This document shows positions 16,815 to 27,419 of a stretch of 64,000 nt of DNA, piece by piece. The notes under the pieces were generated by a model that was not told the DNA's origin, did not search any database, and was given only the letters and a program-made list of their open reading frames with translations. Location: assembly GCA_963759955.1 (NCBI GenBank), contig CAVXCA010000024.1, forward strand, positions 1 through 64,000, given 5' to 3'. Position 1 is the first letter of the stretch. Every line of letters begins with the position of its first letter. Source of the stretch: Roseiarcus sp963759955 (lineage in GTDB: Bacteria; Pseudomonadota; Alphaproteobacteria; Rhizobiales; Beijerinckiaceae). A program made the position numbers and the translations under genes.

Positions 16815-17897
16815 ATGCTCCAGCAGGACTCTCTGGCGATGAGCCCAAGCGACGCGACGCCCGCGACCGACGGATTGCGCGCAGTGCGCGCATGGCTCTT
16901 CGCCGTCGCGGGGTTGATCTTCGTGATGGTGATAGTCGGCGGGGCGACTCGGCTCACCGAATCGGGCCTGTCGATCACGCAATGGCAGCCGGTGACCGGC
17001 GTGATTCCGCCGCTCAGCCAAGCCGATTGGGCCGAGGAATTCGCGCGCTATCGGCAAATCCCGCAGTTCTCCGCGCTCAACGCGAACATGACCCTCGATG
17101 GATTCAAGAGCATCTTCTACTGGGAGTGGAGCCACCGCCTGCTCGCGCGTCTGATCGGCGCTGCCTTCATCCTGCCGGCCTTGTGGTTCTGGCGCCGCGG
17201 CCGCTTCAAGGGGCCGCTCGGAGGGCAGATCGCCGTCGCCACCGGCCTGTTGGCGTTGGAGCCGATCGTCGGCTGGTGGATGGTCAGTTCGGGTCTGGCC
17301 GAGCGCACCGAAGTCGCGCAGGAGCGCCTCGCGCTGCACCTGCTCATCGGCGCGGCGACCTTCGGCGCGCTGATCTACGCCGCGGTGGGCATCGACCGGC
17401 GCCCGCGCGAGAGCGCCGGCGCGGGCTTCGCCGCGGCGGCGGGCGCGCTGGTGGCGCTGATCTTCTGCCAGCTCGGCCTCGGCGCGCTGGTCGCCGGCCT
17501 TCGCGCCGGCCTTGTCTACAACACCTGGCCGCTGATGAACGGCCGGCTGATCCCAGCCGAGGCGTTCGGACTGACGCCCTGGCCGCGCTCGATCGTCGAC
17601 GACGCGACCACCGCGCAATTCGATCACCGTTTGGTCGCCTACGCGGTCGTCGCGTCGACGCTTGCCTACGCGCTCGCGGCGCGGCGGCGCGCACGGCGCT
17701 CGTCGCTCGCCCGCCGCGCGGGCGTGCTCGCCGCGCTGGCGATTTTGCAAACGTCGCTGGGGATCGTCACGCTGATCATGGTCGTGCCGATCGAATTCGC
17801 GCTCGCCCATCAGGCGGTCGCGCTGTTGTTGTTCGGCATGGCGGTCGCCAATTGGCGCGCCACGGCGATGGAGAGAGTGACGGAGATGGCGCGATGA
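16815..17897 (+). CDS. ctaA: Haem A synthase (COX15/CtaA family)
   Basis: Converts haem O to haem A for aa3-type cytochrome oxidase, in the inner membrane. The protein has 360 residues and eight hydrophobic helices arranged as two four-helix halves. Family motifs include GGATRLTESGLSITQWQPVTG after the first helix, YWEWSHRLLARLIG, ERLALHLLIG and TAQFDHRLVAYA, which carry the conserved haem-ligand histidines. NTWPLMNGRLIP is the typical periplasmic loop. ATG 16815 is used; ATG 16839 is an alternative eight codons in. The stop overlaps a micro-ORF that in turn overlaps the ClC gene, suggesting one transcript. Confidence 0.95.
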   Translation: MLQQDSLAMSPSDATPATDGLRAVRAWLFAVAGLIFVMVIVGGATRLTESGLSITQWQPVTGVIPPLSQADWAEEFARYRQIPQFSALNANMTLDGFKSIFYWEWSHRLLARLIGAAFILPALWFWRRGRFKGPLGGQIAVATGLLALEPIVGWWMVSSGLAERTEVAQERLALHLLIGAATFGALIYAAVGIDRRPRESAGAGFAAAAGALVALIFCQLGLGALVAGLRAGLVYNTWPLMNGRLIPAEAFGLTPWPRSIVDDATTAQFDHRLVAYAVVASTLAYALAARRRARRSSLARRAGVLAALAILQTSLGIVTLIMVVPIEFALAHQAVALLLFGMAVANWRATAMERVTEMAR

Positions 17898-17962
17898 CCG
17901 CGGTTGACCTTAAGGCGGCTACGCTCGACCCGATTCGCAGTTCGGCGCGTCAAGCGCAATGA
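17894..17962 (+). CDS. 22-residue micro-ORF bridging ctaA and clc
   Basis: ATG at 17894 overlaps the ctaA stop (ATGA), and its own TGA at 17960-17962 overlaps the ATG of the channel gene (again ATGA). The peptide would be MTAVDLKAATLDPIRSSARQ plus two residues. Double four-base overlap is the classic layout for translational coupling, so ribosomes leaving ctaA could re-initiate twice. There is no recognisable domain and it may have only a coupling role, or be chance. Confidence 0.35.
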   Translation: MTAVDLKAATLDPIRSSARQAQ

Positions 17963-19731
17963 CGATCGCCGTTTCGCAATGGGCGCTCGCCGCCATGTCG
18001 CGCCTGCGCGCGGTCGTGCGGTCCAATGAACTTTCGCTGGTCCTCGTCGCCGTCGTCGTCGGCGTCCTGGCCGGCTTCGGCGTCGCCGCGATGACCGAGC
18101 TCGCCGACATCGCCCACGTCGCGATCTACGGCATCCCGATCGACGTGCGATTGAGCGCGGCGGCGCGAGTTTTCCCTCTGGCGGCTTTCACCGCGCTGCC
18201 CCTCGGCGGCCTGGCGGTCGGGCTGATCGACCGCTGGCGACGCGCCAGGAAGATGCCGCGCGCGGTCGATCCGATCGAAGCCAACGCCTTGCGCGGCGGC
18301 CGCATGGCGATGGGCGAAAGCCTGCTCGTCTGCTTGCAGACGGTGATCTCCAACGGCAGCGGCGCCTCGGTCGGCCTCGAATCGGGCTATGCGCAGATCG
18401 GCGGGGCCGTCGCTTCGCGCATCGGCGTCGCGTTGCGGCTGCGCCGCCAGGACTTGCGCATCCTGGTGGGCTGCGGCGCCGGCGGCGCGATCGCGGCGGC
18501 GTTCGGCGCGCCGCTCACCGGCGCCTTCTACGCGTCGGAGCTGATCATCGGCGCCTACTCGCTCGTCAACGCCGGCCCGATCTTCGCCGCCGCGCTCGCG
18601 GCGACCCTGACCACGAAGGCGCTGCTCGGCGCTCCCTATGTCATCGTCGCGCCGCCGGTCGCCCCGCTTGCGCTCGGCCATCACCTCGTCCTGGTCGGGT
18701 TGGGTCTGATATCGGCCGCGCTCGGCGTCGGCGCGATGCGCGCCGCCGCCTTGCTGGAGCGCGCCTTCGCCGCCACGCGCGCGCCGCCGTGGGCGCGCCC
18801 CGTCCTCGGGGGGCTCATACTCGCAACGATGGCGCTCTATACGCCGCAGGTCCTCGGCGCCGGGCACGGCGCGGTAGGTCTCGACTTTTCGGCGCAGATG
18901 TCCGCTGCGACCCTGGCGATATTGCTTGCGCTCAAGCTCAGCGCGAGCCTCGTCTCGCTCGCCTCGGGCTATCGCGGCGGCCTGTTCTTCGCCTCGCTGT
19001 TCGCCGGCGCGCTGCTCGGCAAGCTCTACGCGCTCGGCGTCAACGCCGCGCTGCCCGAACTCGCGCTCGATCCGACCGCCTGCATCATGGCCGGCATGGG
19101 GACGCTGAGCGTCGCGGTGGTCGGCGGACCGCTGACGATGACCTTCCTCGTGCTTGAGAGCACCGGCGACCTCAGCGTCGCCGGCGGCGTGCTGGCGGCG
19201 AGCATTGCGACGAGCCTCGCGGTGCGCGCGACGTTCGGCTACTCCTTCACCACGTGGCGCCTCCATCTGCGCGGCGAGTCGATCCGCGGCGCGCAGGACA
19301 TCGGCTGGCTGCGCGATCTGACCGTCGCGCGCCTGATGGTCCGCTCGCCGCCGACGATCCCGGCCGACGCGAGCGTGCGCGCGTTCCGCGCCGCCTATCC
19401 CTTGGGGAGCGCGCATGTCGTCGTCGCCGTCGACGAGGCGGGACGCTACCGGGGATTGGTCGGCGTGGCCGAGGCGCACGCCGTCCCGCTCGAAGACGAC
19501 GAGGACGGCGGTCCGATCTCGGACGTCGCGCGCCTGCCGGAGACGACCCTGCTTCCTGACGTCGACGCGCGCTCGGCGCTGGCGATTTTCGACGCCGCGC
19601 AGACCGATACGCTCGCCGTGACCGAGCGCGAAACCGGCGTCGTCGTCGGCACGCTCGGCGAAGCCTACGCCGCGCGCCGCTACGCGCAGGAAACCGACCA
19701 GGCGGCGAAGGGCGTTCTGGGCGGGGCATAG
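17959..19731 (+). CDS. ClC-family chloride channel/antiporter with C-terminal CBS region
   Basis: A 590-residue membrane protein. Residues about 20-420 form the ClC core. The first selectivity motif reads SNGSGASVGLESGYAQIG (the usual GSGIP and GREGP positions, keeping the gating Glu), and the GGLFAP-type motif reads GYRGGLFFASLFAGALLG. Residues about 450-580 form a paired CBS region (ARLMVRSPPTIPADASVRAF; VVVAVDEAGRYRGLVGV). It probably moves chloride, possibly exchanging protons. The gene is coupled to ctaA through a micro-ORF, which is unusual company; a functional link to respiration is only suggested by position. Confidence 0.9.
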   Translation: MTIAVSQWALAAMSRLRAVVRSNELSLVLVAVVVGVLAGFGVAAMTELADIAHVAIYGIPIDVRLSAAARVFPLAAFTALPLGGLAVGLIDRWRRARKMPRAVDPIEANALRGGRMAMGESLLVCLQTVISNGSGASVGLESGYAQIGGAVASRIGVALRLRRQDLRILVGCGAGGAIAAAFGAPLTGAFYASELIIGAYSLVNAGPIFAAALAATLTTKALLGAPYVIVAPPVAPLALGHHLVLVGLGLISAALGVGAMRAAALLERAFAATRAPPWARPVLGGLILATMALYTPQVLGAGHGAVGLDFSAQMSAATLAILLALKLSASLVSLASGYRGGLFFASLFAGALLGKLYALGVNAALPELALDPTACIMAGMGTLSVAVVGGPLTMTFLVLESTGDLSVAGGVLAASIATSLAVRATFGYSFTTWRLHLRGESIRGAQDIGWLRDLTVARLMVRSPPTIPADASVRAFRAAYPLGSAHVVVAVDEAGRYRGLVGVAEAHAVPLEDDEDGGPISDVARLPETTLLPDVDARSALAIFDAAQTDTLAVTERETGVVVGTLGEAYAARRYAQETDQAAKGVLGGA

Positions 19732-19756
19732 GGCGCGGCGATCGTCTTGCCTCTTC

Positions 19757-21034
19757 TCACTTCAGCGCCTGATCCAGATCCGCGATCAGGTCGGCGACGT
19801 CCTCCAGCCCGATCGACAGCCGCACCACGTCCGGCCCGGCGCCGGCGGCGATCTTCTGCGCGTCGGCGAGCTGGCGGTGGGTGGTCGAGGCGGGGTGGAT
19901 GACCAGCGAGCGGGTGTCGCCGATGTTGGCGACGTGAGAGAACAATTGCAGCTTCTTGACCAGGGCGACGCCCGCCTCGTAGCCGCCCTTGACGCCGAAG
20001 GTGAAGACCCCGCCGGCGCCCTTGGGACAGTAGCGCTTGGCGAGCTCGTGGTAGCGGCTGCCGGGCAGTCCGGCGTAGGAGACCCAGCCCACCTTGGGGT
20101 GAACGGCCAAATGATGCGCGACCGCGAGCGCGTTGTCGCAATGGCGCTGCATGCGCAGCGAAAGCGTTTCGATGCCGGTGAGGATCAGGAACGAATTGAA
20201 CGGCGAGATCGCGGGCCCGAGATCGCGCAGGCCGAGCACGCGGCAGCAAATCGCGAAGGCGAAATTGCCGAACGTCTCGGCAAGCGTCATGCCGTTGTAT
20301 TCGGGCCGGGGCGCCGAAAGCATGGGATAGCGGGGATCGCCGATCCATTCGAACGTGCCGCCGTCGACGATCACGCCGCCCATCGAATTGCCGTGGCCGC
20401 CGAGATATTTTGTCGCGGAATGGACGACGATGTCGGCACCGTGGTCGATCGGGCGGATGAGGTAGGGCGTCGCCAGGGTGTTGTCGACGATCAGTGGGAC
20501 CTTTGCCGTCTTGGCGATGGCGGCGACGCCTTCGATGTCGGTGACGACGCCGCCGGGATTGGCGATCGACTCGATGAAGATCGCCTTGGTCTTTTCATTC
20601 ACCGCCGCCTTGACCGCGTCGAGATCGTCCGGGTCGGCCCATTTGACGACCCAGCCGAAATTCTTGAAGGCGTGGTTGAACTGGTTGATCGAACCGCCGT
20701 AAAGCTTTGTTGAAGCGACGAATTCGTCGCCCGGCTGCATCAGCGAGTGGAACACGATCGCCTGCGCGGCGTGGCCCGAGGCGACCGCCAGCGCCGCCGG
20801 CGCGCCTTCCAGCGCGGCGACGCGCTCTTCGAGCGCCGCGGTCGTCGGGTTGGTGATGCGGGTGTAGATGTTGCCGAACGCCTGCAGCGCGAACAGCGAA
20901 GCCGCGTGGTCGACGTCGTCGAAGACGAAGGCGGTGGTCTGATAGATCGGGGTGATGCGCGCGCCGGTCGTCGGATCGGGCCTCGCGCCGGCGTGGATCG
21001 ACAAGGTCGCAAAGCCGGGCTCGTCGTTCGTCAT
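19757..21034 (-). CDS. metY: O-acetylhomoserine sulfhydrylase (aminocarboxypropyltransferase)
   Basis: PLP enzyme of the Cys/Met metabolism family that makes homocysteine from O-acetylhomoserine and sulfide in methionine synthesis. It has 425 residues, the MetY length. Motifs: SIHAGARPDPTTGARITPIY, FGNIYTRITNPTTAALEERV, and the PLP lysine in VVHSATKYLGGHGNSMGG. ATG 21034 (MTNDEPGFATLSIHAG) is chosen, with GAGGGG just upstream; the frame stays open further but without family similarity. The short leader can form a pseudoknot that would bury the ribosome-binding site. The gene is divergent from aat. Confidence 0.94.
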   Translation of the reverse strand: MTNDEPGFATLSIHAGARPDPTTGARITPIYQTTAFVFDDVDHAASLFALQAFGNIYTRITNPTTAALEERVAALEGAPAALAVASGHAAQAIVFHSLMQPGDEFVASTKLYGGSINQFNHAFKNFGWVVKWADPDDLDAVKAAVNEKTKAIFIESIANPGGVVTDIEGVAAIAKTAKVPLIVDNTLATPYLIRPIDHGADIVVHSATKYLGGHGNSMGGVIVDGGTFEWIGDPRYPMLSAPRPEYNGMTLAETFGNFAFAICCRVLGLRDLGPAISPFNSFLILTGIETLSLRMQRHCDNALAVAHHLAVHPKVGWVSYAGLPGSRYHELAKRYCPKGAGGVFTFGVKGGYEAGVALVKKLQLFSHVANIGDTRSLVIHPASTTHRQLADAQKIAAGAGPDVVRLSIGLEDVADLIADLDQALK

Positions 21035-21107
21035 GGTCCCCTCGTTTCGCTGCGGAGCCGCATGTTGGCAAATTAACCCGCCGAGGGAAAGCGGCCGCGC
21101 CGGCGCA
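21035..21107 (-). promoter_or_regulatory. Candidate pseudoknot leader of metY (SAM-II-like?)
   Basis: On the minus strand GCGGCCGC can pair with GCGGC further on, and CCCTCG in the enclosed loop can pair with CGAGGG immediately before the ATG. Together these make an H-type pseudoknot that covers the Shine-Dalgarno GAGGGG. The loop contains TTAATTTGCC and the 3' side GCGAAA, positions where SAM-II riboswitches carry GATTTG and GCTAAA. The match is partial, so a ligand-binding role is a hypothesis. Confidence 0.3.
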
Positions 21108-21167
21108 TTCGCGCGGGCGGGCGCGATTGCGGTTGACGGCGCCGGGGCGAGGACGCACCATTCGTTC

Positions 21168-21836
21168 ATGTCGCGCCTTCAACCCAAATTCGAGATCACG
21201 CCCGACATTCTGCTCAGGGCCTATTCGATCGGCCTCTTTCCGATGGCCGAAAGCCGTGAGGCGGACAGCCTCTTCTGGGTCGAACCCGAAGAGCGCGGCG
21301 TCTTTCCGCTCGACCAGCTGATCGTGTCGAAGAGCCTGGCCAAGACGGTACGTTCGGATCGCTTCGAAATCCGCGCCGACCGCGACTTTGCGGCGGTGAT
21401 CGAGGCCTGCGCCGATCGCGACAAGACCTGGATCAACGCGGAGATCGTGCGTCTCTATTGCGAGCTCTTCGCGCGCGGCCACGCCCATTCGATCGAGGCT
21501 TACCAGGGCGACGAGTTCGTCGGCGGGCTCTATGGCGTGAGCCTCGGCGGCGCATTTTTCGGCGAGAGCATGTTCCACATCGCGCGCGACGCCTCCAAGG
21601 TCGCGCTGGTCCATCTCGTCGCGCGTCTGCGCGCGGGCGGCTTTCGCCTGCTCGACACGCAATTCGTCACGCCGCACCTTTCAACGCTCGGGGCGGTGGA
21701 GATTTCGCGCGAGGCTTACCGGCGCCGGCTGAGCGCGGCGCTCGACGCGCCCGCCGATTTCAACGCCTGGCCGGCGAGCGAGGCGATGAGCGGCGCGCAA
21801 GCGCTCGCGCTCGCCCTCGCGGCGCCGCGCCGTTGA
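21168..21836 (+). CDS. aat: Leucyl/phenylalanyl-tRNA--protein transferase
   Basis: Transfers Leu or Phe from tRNA to N-terminal Arg/Lys of proteins, creating an N-degron recognised by ClpS for ClpAP degradation. The 222-residue product carries the family signatures RAYSIGLFPMAESREADSLFWVEPEERG, split here by GLFPM and WVEPE, and FVGGLYGVSLGGAFFGESMF. FRLLDTQFVTPHLSTLGA closes the domain. ATG 21168 gives the standard N-terminus (MSRLQPKFEITPDILL). Both ClpS paralogues and ClpA lie in the same window (45647 and 55464 onward), so writer and readers of the N-end rule are close on this chromosome. Confidence 0.96.
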   Translation: MSRLQPKFEITPDILLRAYSIGLFPMAESREADSLFWVEPEERGVFPLDQLIVSKSLAKTVRSDRFEIRADRDFAAVIEACADRDKTWINAEIVRLYCELFARGHAHSIEAYQGDEFVGGLYGVSLGGAFFGESMFHIARDASKVALVHLVARLRAGGFRLLDTQFVTPHLSTLGAVEISREAYRRRLSAALDAPADFNAWPASEAMSGAQALALALAAPRR

Positions 21837-21892
21837 CGGCACGAAGATTGCTTAACCTCGCTCGAGATCGCGAGGGTGAAGAGAGGTTGCAA

Positions 21893-23338
<1,446 letters not shown>

Positions 23339-23342
23339 AGCC

Positions 23343-24305
23343 ATGCTCGCTCGCACGGCGGACAACTTGTTCTGGCTCGCGCGGTCGATGGAGCGCGCCG
23401 ACTTCACCGCGCGCATGATCGAAGCGACGCTGCGCCTCGAGTACCTGCCCCGGAGCGGGGTCGAGGAGCCGGCGGTGGAATGGGCGGGCGCGCTCAACGC
23501 GGTGGGCGCCTACGACGGCTTCCACGCCGCGCACGGGGAAATCGACGAGGCGAGCGCGATCGACTTTCTCACTTTCGATCGCGCCAACCCGTCCTCGATC
23601 TGCAATTGTCTGGAAAACGCGCGCGCCAACGGCCGCGCGGTGCGCACCGCCCTGACGGTGGAGACCTGGACCGCGATCAACGACGCGTGGCTCGAGCTCA
23701 AGCGTTTCGAAGCGACGCGGCGTCCCGGCAGAGACCTCGATCGCGAGGCGCTCGCTCGCTTCCTCGATTACGTGAAGAAAGCCTCGCTCGATTTCGACGG
23801 CTCCTGCTACCGCACGCTGCTGCGCAACGACGGCTATTGGTTCAATCGGCTGGGGATCTTCGTCGAACGTGCCGACAACACGGCGCGTCTGCTCGACGTG
23901 AAATACCATCTGTTGCTGCCGTCGACCGAAACGATCGGCGGTTCGCTCGACTACTTCCAATGGGTGGCGATCCTGCGCGCGGTGTCGGCGGCGACCGCCT
24001 ATCATTGGGTCTACCGCGACCGGGTCAAACCGTGGCTGATCGCCGATCTCCTGATCCTGAAACCGGCCATGCCGCGCTCGCTGATCTTCTGTTACGAAAG
24101 CATCGATCAGGCTCTCGATGCTCTGGCGCGCGAGAACGGCCGCAGCGGCGCGGCGCAGCGCCAGGCGCGCGCGATGCTCGGCGCGCTGGAGCGCGCGAGC
24201 ATGAGCGAGATCTTCCAGGACGGCCTGCACGAGTTCGTTACGACGTTCATCGAAGACAACGCGCGGCTCGCCATGACGATTTCGGAGCAGTATCTCTTCG
24301 TCTGA
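23343..24305 (+). CDS. Alpha-E domain-containing protein
   Basis: A 320-residue, almost all-helical protein (COG2307, alpha-E superfamily). The N-terminus MLARTADNLFWLARSMERAD and the mid-region RNDGYWFNRLGIFVERADNT are hallmark repeats, the second copy echoing the first. Further landmarks are SLDYFQWVAILRAVSAATAY and RSLIFCYESIDQALDAL. It always accompanies the permuted ATP-grasp protein and is assumed to form a complex with it. It starts four bases after the ATP-grasp stop. The biochemical role is unknown. Confidence 0.93.
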   Translation: MLARTADNLFWLARSMERADFTARMIEATLRLEYLPRSGVEEPAVEWAGALNAVGAYDGFHAAHGEIDEASAIDFLTFDRANPSSICNCLENARANGRAVRTALTVETWTAINDAWLELKRFEATRRPGRDLDREALARFLDYVKKASLDFDGSCYRTLLRNDGYWFNRLGIFVERADNTARLLDVKYHLLLPSTETIGGSLDYFQWVAILRAVSAATAYHWVYRDRVKPWLIADLLILKPAMPRSLIFCYESIDQALDALARENGRSGAAQRQARAMLGALERASMSEIFQDGLHEFVTTFIEDNARLAMTISEQYLFV

Positions 24306-24348
24306 CGTCCGTTGACCCGCCAACGCGAAACCGAGAGCGACGCCGCGC

Positions 24349-25170
24349 ATGCGAATCCGGATCTCTCACCAAACGACCTACGCCTACGCGCCGGCTACCC
24401 GCTCCGTCATCCAGAACCTCAGGCTGACGCCGCGCAGCTTCGAGTCGCAATACGTGCTGCGCTGGCGCGTCAGCGTCGACGTCGACGGCTGGCTGCGGCA
24501 GAGCGAAGATTCGCTCGGCAACGTCGTGCACGCGTTTTCTTATCAGGGCGAGATCGAGCGCTTCACCATCTCCGCCGTGGGCGAAGTCGCGACCACCGAC
24601 GCGGTCGGGGTGGTGCGCGGCGCGGTCGAACCCTTGCCGACGCAGATGTTCCTGCGCGCGAGCCCGCTCGCCCAGGTCAACGGCGCTTTGCGCGAATTCG
24701 CGCTCGACGCGATCGGGACGACGCCCGATCCGCTCGAGCGGCTGCATCGTCTGATGGACGCGATTTACGGCGCGATGACCTTCGATGCAGAGGCGGCGGA
24801 GGCCAAGGGCGGCGCCGGCGAGGCGTTCGCGTTGCGGCGCGGCGGCTGTCGGGATTACGCGCATGTGTTCATCGCCTGCGCGCGCTGGCTCGACGTCCCC
24901 GCGCGCTTCGTCAGCGGCTATCTCGCGCCGCGCGACGCGCCGCCGCCGCAGGGGCTCTACGCCTGGGCGGAGGCTGAGGCGCCGGTGCTCGGCTGGGTCG
25001 CGTTCGATCCCGTGCGCAATCAATGCGCCGACGACGCCTACGTGCGCGTCGCCGTCGGCTTCGACGCCCTCGGCGCCGCGCCGTTCCGCGTCGCCCAATC
25101 GGGCGGCGGCGGCGAGGCGGTGCGCGCCGCGGTGATGATCGAACAGGCGGCGGGGCAGAGCCAGAATTGA
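24349..25170 (+). CDS. Transglutaminase-like cysteine peptidase
   Basis: A 273-residue COG1305 protein. The N-terminal bacterial transglutaminase-like domain begins MRIRISHQTTYAYAPATRSV. The catalytic core carries Cys in FALRRGGCRDYAHVFIACARWL, His in the LYAWAEAEAPVLGWVAFDP segment (where the usual His is replaced by Ala-Trp; the family norm is HAW) and Asp in WVAFDP. The usual HAWVE motif reads YAWAEAE here, so the catalytic His may be missing. It is third in the ATP-grasp/alpha-E/transglutaminase operon and is predicted to hydrolyse or transfer the product of the ligase. Confidence 0.9.
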   Translation: MRIRISHQTTYAYAPATRSVIQNLRLTPRSFESQYVLRWRVSVDVDGWLRQSEDSLGNVVHAFSYQGEIERFTISAVGEVATTDAVGVVRGAVEPLPTQMFLRASPLAQVNGALREFALDAIGTTPDPLERLHRLMDAIYGAMTFDAEAAEAKGGAGEAFALRRGGCRDYAHVFIACARWLDVPARFVSGYLAPRDAPPPQGLYAWAEAEAPVLGWVAFDPVRNQCADDAYVRVAVGFDALGAAPFRVAQSGGGGEAVRAAVMIEQAAGQSQN

Positions 25171-25358
25171 GGGGCGGCGAAAAGGCGAGACGAGGGGGCA
25201 TCGGCGAGCGTTCGCGATGCGCCGCCTGTCCGTCCTGGCCGACGACGGACGCCCTGTTGATAGCGTCGAGCCGTTGCAATAGGCCCCCCGCGGTGTAGGA
25301 TGCGGCGCGGTCGGCGCGCGCCGGCTCATCGGCTTGGCTCTTTGGGGGGAGTGGGACC

Positions 25359-27419
25359 GTGACGCTGCAAGCGAAATTGATGTGGGCCGCAGTGGCGGTG
25401 ATCGGCGCGATTTCTTTCGCGATCGTCGCGCTCGCGCGCGGGGAGCCGGTGAACGCCGCCTGGCTGGTGATCGCCTCGATCTGCATCTACGTCATCGCCT
25501 ATCGCTTCTATGGCCTCTTCGTCGCCAACAGCGCGCTCGGCATCGATCCGACGCGGCAGACGCCGGCCTATCGCCGCAACGACGGTCTCGATTACGTTCC
25601 GACCAACCGTTACGTGCTGTTCGGCCACCATTTCGCGGCGATCGCCGGCGCGGGGCCGCTGGTCGGTCCGGTTCTCGCGGCGCAGATGGGCTATCTGCCG
25701 GGCACGCTATGGATTCTCGCCGGCGTCGTGTTCGCCGGCGCCGTGCAGGACATGACGGTGCTGTTTCTCTCCACCCGGCGCGACGGCCGTTCGCTGGGCG
25801 ACATGGTGCGCGCCGAAATGGGCCCCGTCGCCGGAAGCATCGCCGGCCTCGGCGTGCTGCTGATCTGCGTCATCGTCCTCGCCGTGCTCGCCCTCGTCGT
25901 GGTGAAGGCGTTGATGGGAAGCCCATGGGGCGCCTTTACGGTGTTCTGCACGATTCCGATCGCGCTCCTCATGGGCGTCTACAGTCGCTTCGTCCGGCCC
26001 GGGCGCATCGGCGAGATGTCGATCATCGGCGCGGTCCTGCTGCTGCTCGCGCTCGTCTACGGCCGCGACGTGTCGCAGAGTCCGGCGCTGGCGCCCTATT
26101 TCAATCTCTCCGGCCCGACGCTCGCGCTGGCCATCATCGGCTATGGCTTCGTCGCCTCGGTGCTGCCGGTTTGGCTGCTGCTGGCGCCCAGGGACTATCT
26201 CTCGACCTTCCTGAAAATCGGCACGATCGTGCTGCTCGCGATCGGCATCGTCATCGTTCATCCCGATCTGCAAATGCCGGCGGTGACGCGCTTCATCGAC
26301 GGCTCAGGCCCGGTGTGGGCGGGCAGTCTGTTCCCGTTCCTGTTCATCACCATCGCCTGCGGCTCGGTGTCGGGCTGGCATTCGCTCATCGCCTCGGGCA
26401 CCACGCCGAAGATGATCGAGAACGAGCGGCAGATTCCGTTCATCGGCTACGGCGCGATGCTGATGGAATCGTTCGTCGCGATCATGGCGATGATCGGCGC
26501 CTCGGTGCTGCATCCGGGAATCTACTTCGCGATGAACAGCGGGGCAGGGGCGATCGGGACAAGCGTCGATTCCGCGGCGCAGGCGATCTCGTCCTGGGGC
26601 TTCGTCGTCACGCCCGACGTCTTGACCCAGATCGCCCACGACGTCGGCGAGACCAGCATTCTCTCGCGCACCGGCGGCGCGCCGACGCTGGCGGTCGGCA
26701 TGGCGAGCATCCTATCGAGTTTCCTCGGCGGAAAGGCGCTGATGGGCCTCTGGTATCATTTCATCATTCTGTTCGAGGCGCTGTTCATCCTGACCACCGT
26801 CGACGCCGGCACCCGCGTGCTGCGGTTCATGATCCAGGATTTCGTCGGCGCCGTCGTCCCGGCCTTCAAGGAAACGCAGTCCTGGACCAACAACCTGATC
26901 GGCTCGGCGCTCGCGTGCGTGCTGTGGGGCTACATCCTCTATCAGGGCGTTATCGACCCCTACGGCGGCATCTGGACGCTGTGGCCGCTGTTCGGCGCCG
27001 CCAACCAGATGCTCGCGGCGATCGCGCTGACGCTGTGCACGGTGGTGCTGTTCAAGATGAAGCGCGAGCGCTACGCCTGGGTGACCATCGTCCCGACCGC
27101 GTGGCTGGTGGTGACCACGGTGACTGCGGGACTGGAGAAGGTTTTCAGCCCCGATCCGGCGGTGGGCTTCGTCAGCCACGCCTGGAAGTTCTCCGACGCG
27201 CTGTCGCAGGGCAAGGCGCTGGCGCCGGCCAAGGACTTGGCGACGATGAGCAGGGTGATCTTCAACGACTACGTCGATGCGACGCTGGCGGCCCTCTTCG
27301 TCGCCGTCGTCCTGGCGACCTTGATCTACGCCGTGATCGACGTGCGCAAGGCGCTCGGCAATTCCAAGAGCACCGCGGTCGAGATCGGCGGCGCGGCGAT
27401 GGCGGGAGGCGGGCCGTGA
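25359..27419 (+). CDS. cstA: Carbon starvation protein CstA, pyruvate/peptide transporter
   Basis: A 686-residue membrane protein with many (about 16-18) hydrophobic segments. Family landmarks are YRFYGLFVANSALGIDPTRQ, the paired FGHHFAAIAGAGPLVGPVLA, GYLPGTLWILAGVVFAGAVQ, FLFITIACGSVSGWHSLIAS and DAGTRVLRFMIQD. CstA proteins import pyruvate or peptides during carbon limitation. GTG 25359 is the start; GGGGGGAGTGGGACC lies in front. Its TGA overlaps the start of the following YbdD gene (GTGA), so the two are translationally coupled as in many proteobacteria. Confidence 0.95.
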   Translation: MTLQAKLMWAAVAVIGAISFAIVALARGEPVNAAWLVIASICIYVIAYRFYGLFVANSALGIDPTRQTPAYRRNDGLDYVPTNRYVLFGHHFAAIAGAGPLVGPVLAAQMGYLPGTLWILAGVVFAGAVQDMTVLFLSTRRDGRSLGDMVRAEMGPVAGSIAGLGVLLICVIVLAVLALVVVKALMGSPWGAFTVFCTIPIALLMGVYSRFVRPGRIGEMSIIGAVLLLLALVYGRDVSQSPALAPYFNLSGPTLALAIIGYGFVASVLPVWLLLAPRDYLSTFLKIGTIVLLAIGIVIVHPDLQMPAVTRFIDGSGPVWAGSLFPFLFITIACGSVSGWHSLIASGTTPKMIENERQIPFIGYGAMLMESFVAIMAMIGASVLHPGIYFAMNSGAGAIGTSVDSAAQAISSWGFVVTPDVLTQIAHDVGETSILSRTGGAPTLAVGMASILSSFLGGKALMGLWYHFIILFEALFILTTVDAGTRVLRFMIQDFVGAVVPAFKETQSWTNNLIGSALACVLWGYILYQGVIDPYGGIWTLWPLFGAANQMLAAIALTLCTVVLFKMKRERYAWVTIVPTAWLVVTTVTAGLEKVFSPDPAVGFVSHAWKFSDALSQGKALAPAKDLATMSRVIFNDYVDATLAALFVAVVLATLIYAVIDVRKALGNSKSTAVEIGGAAMAGGGP

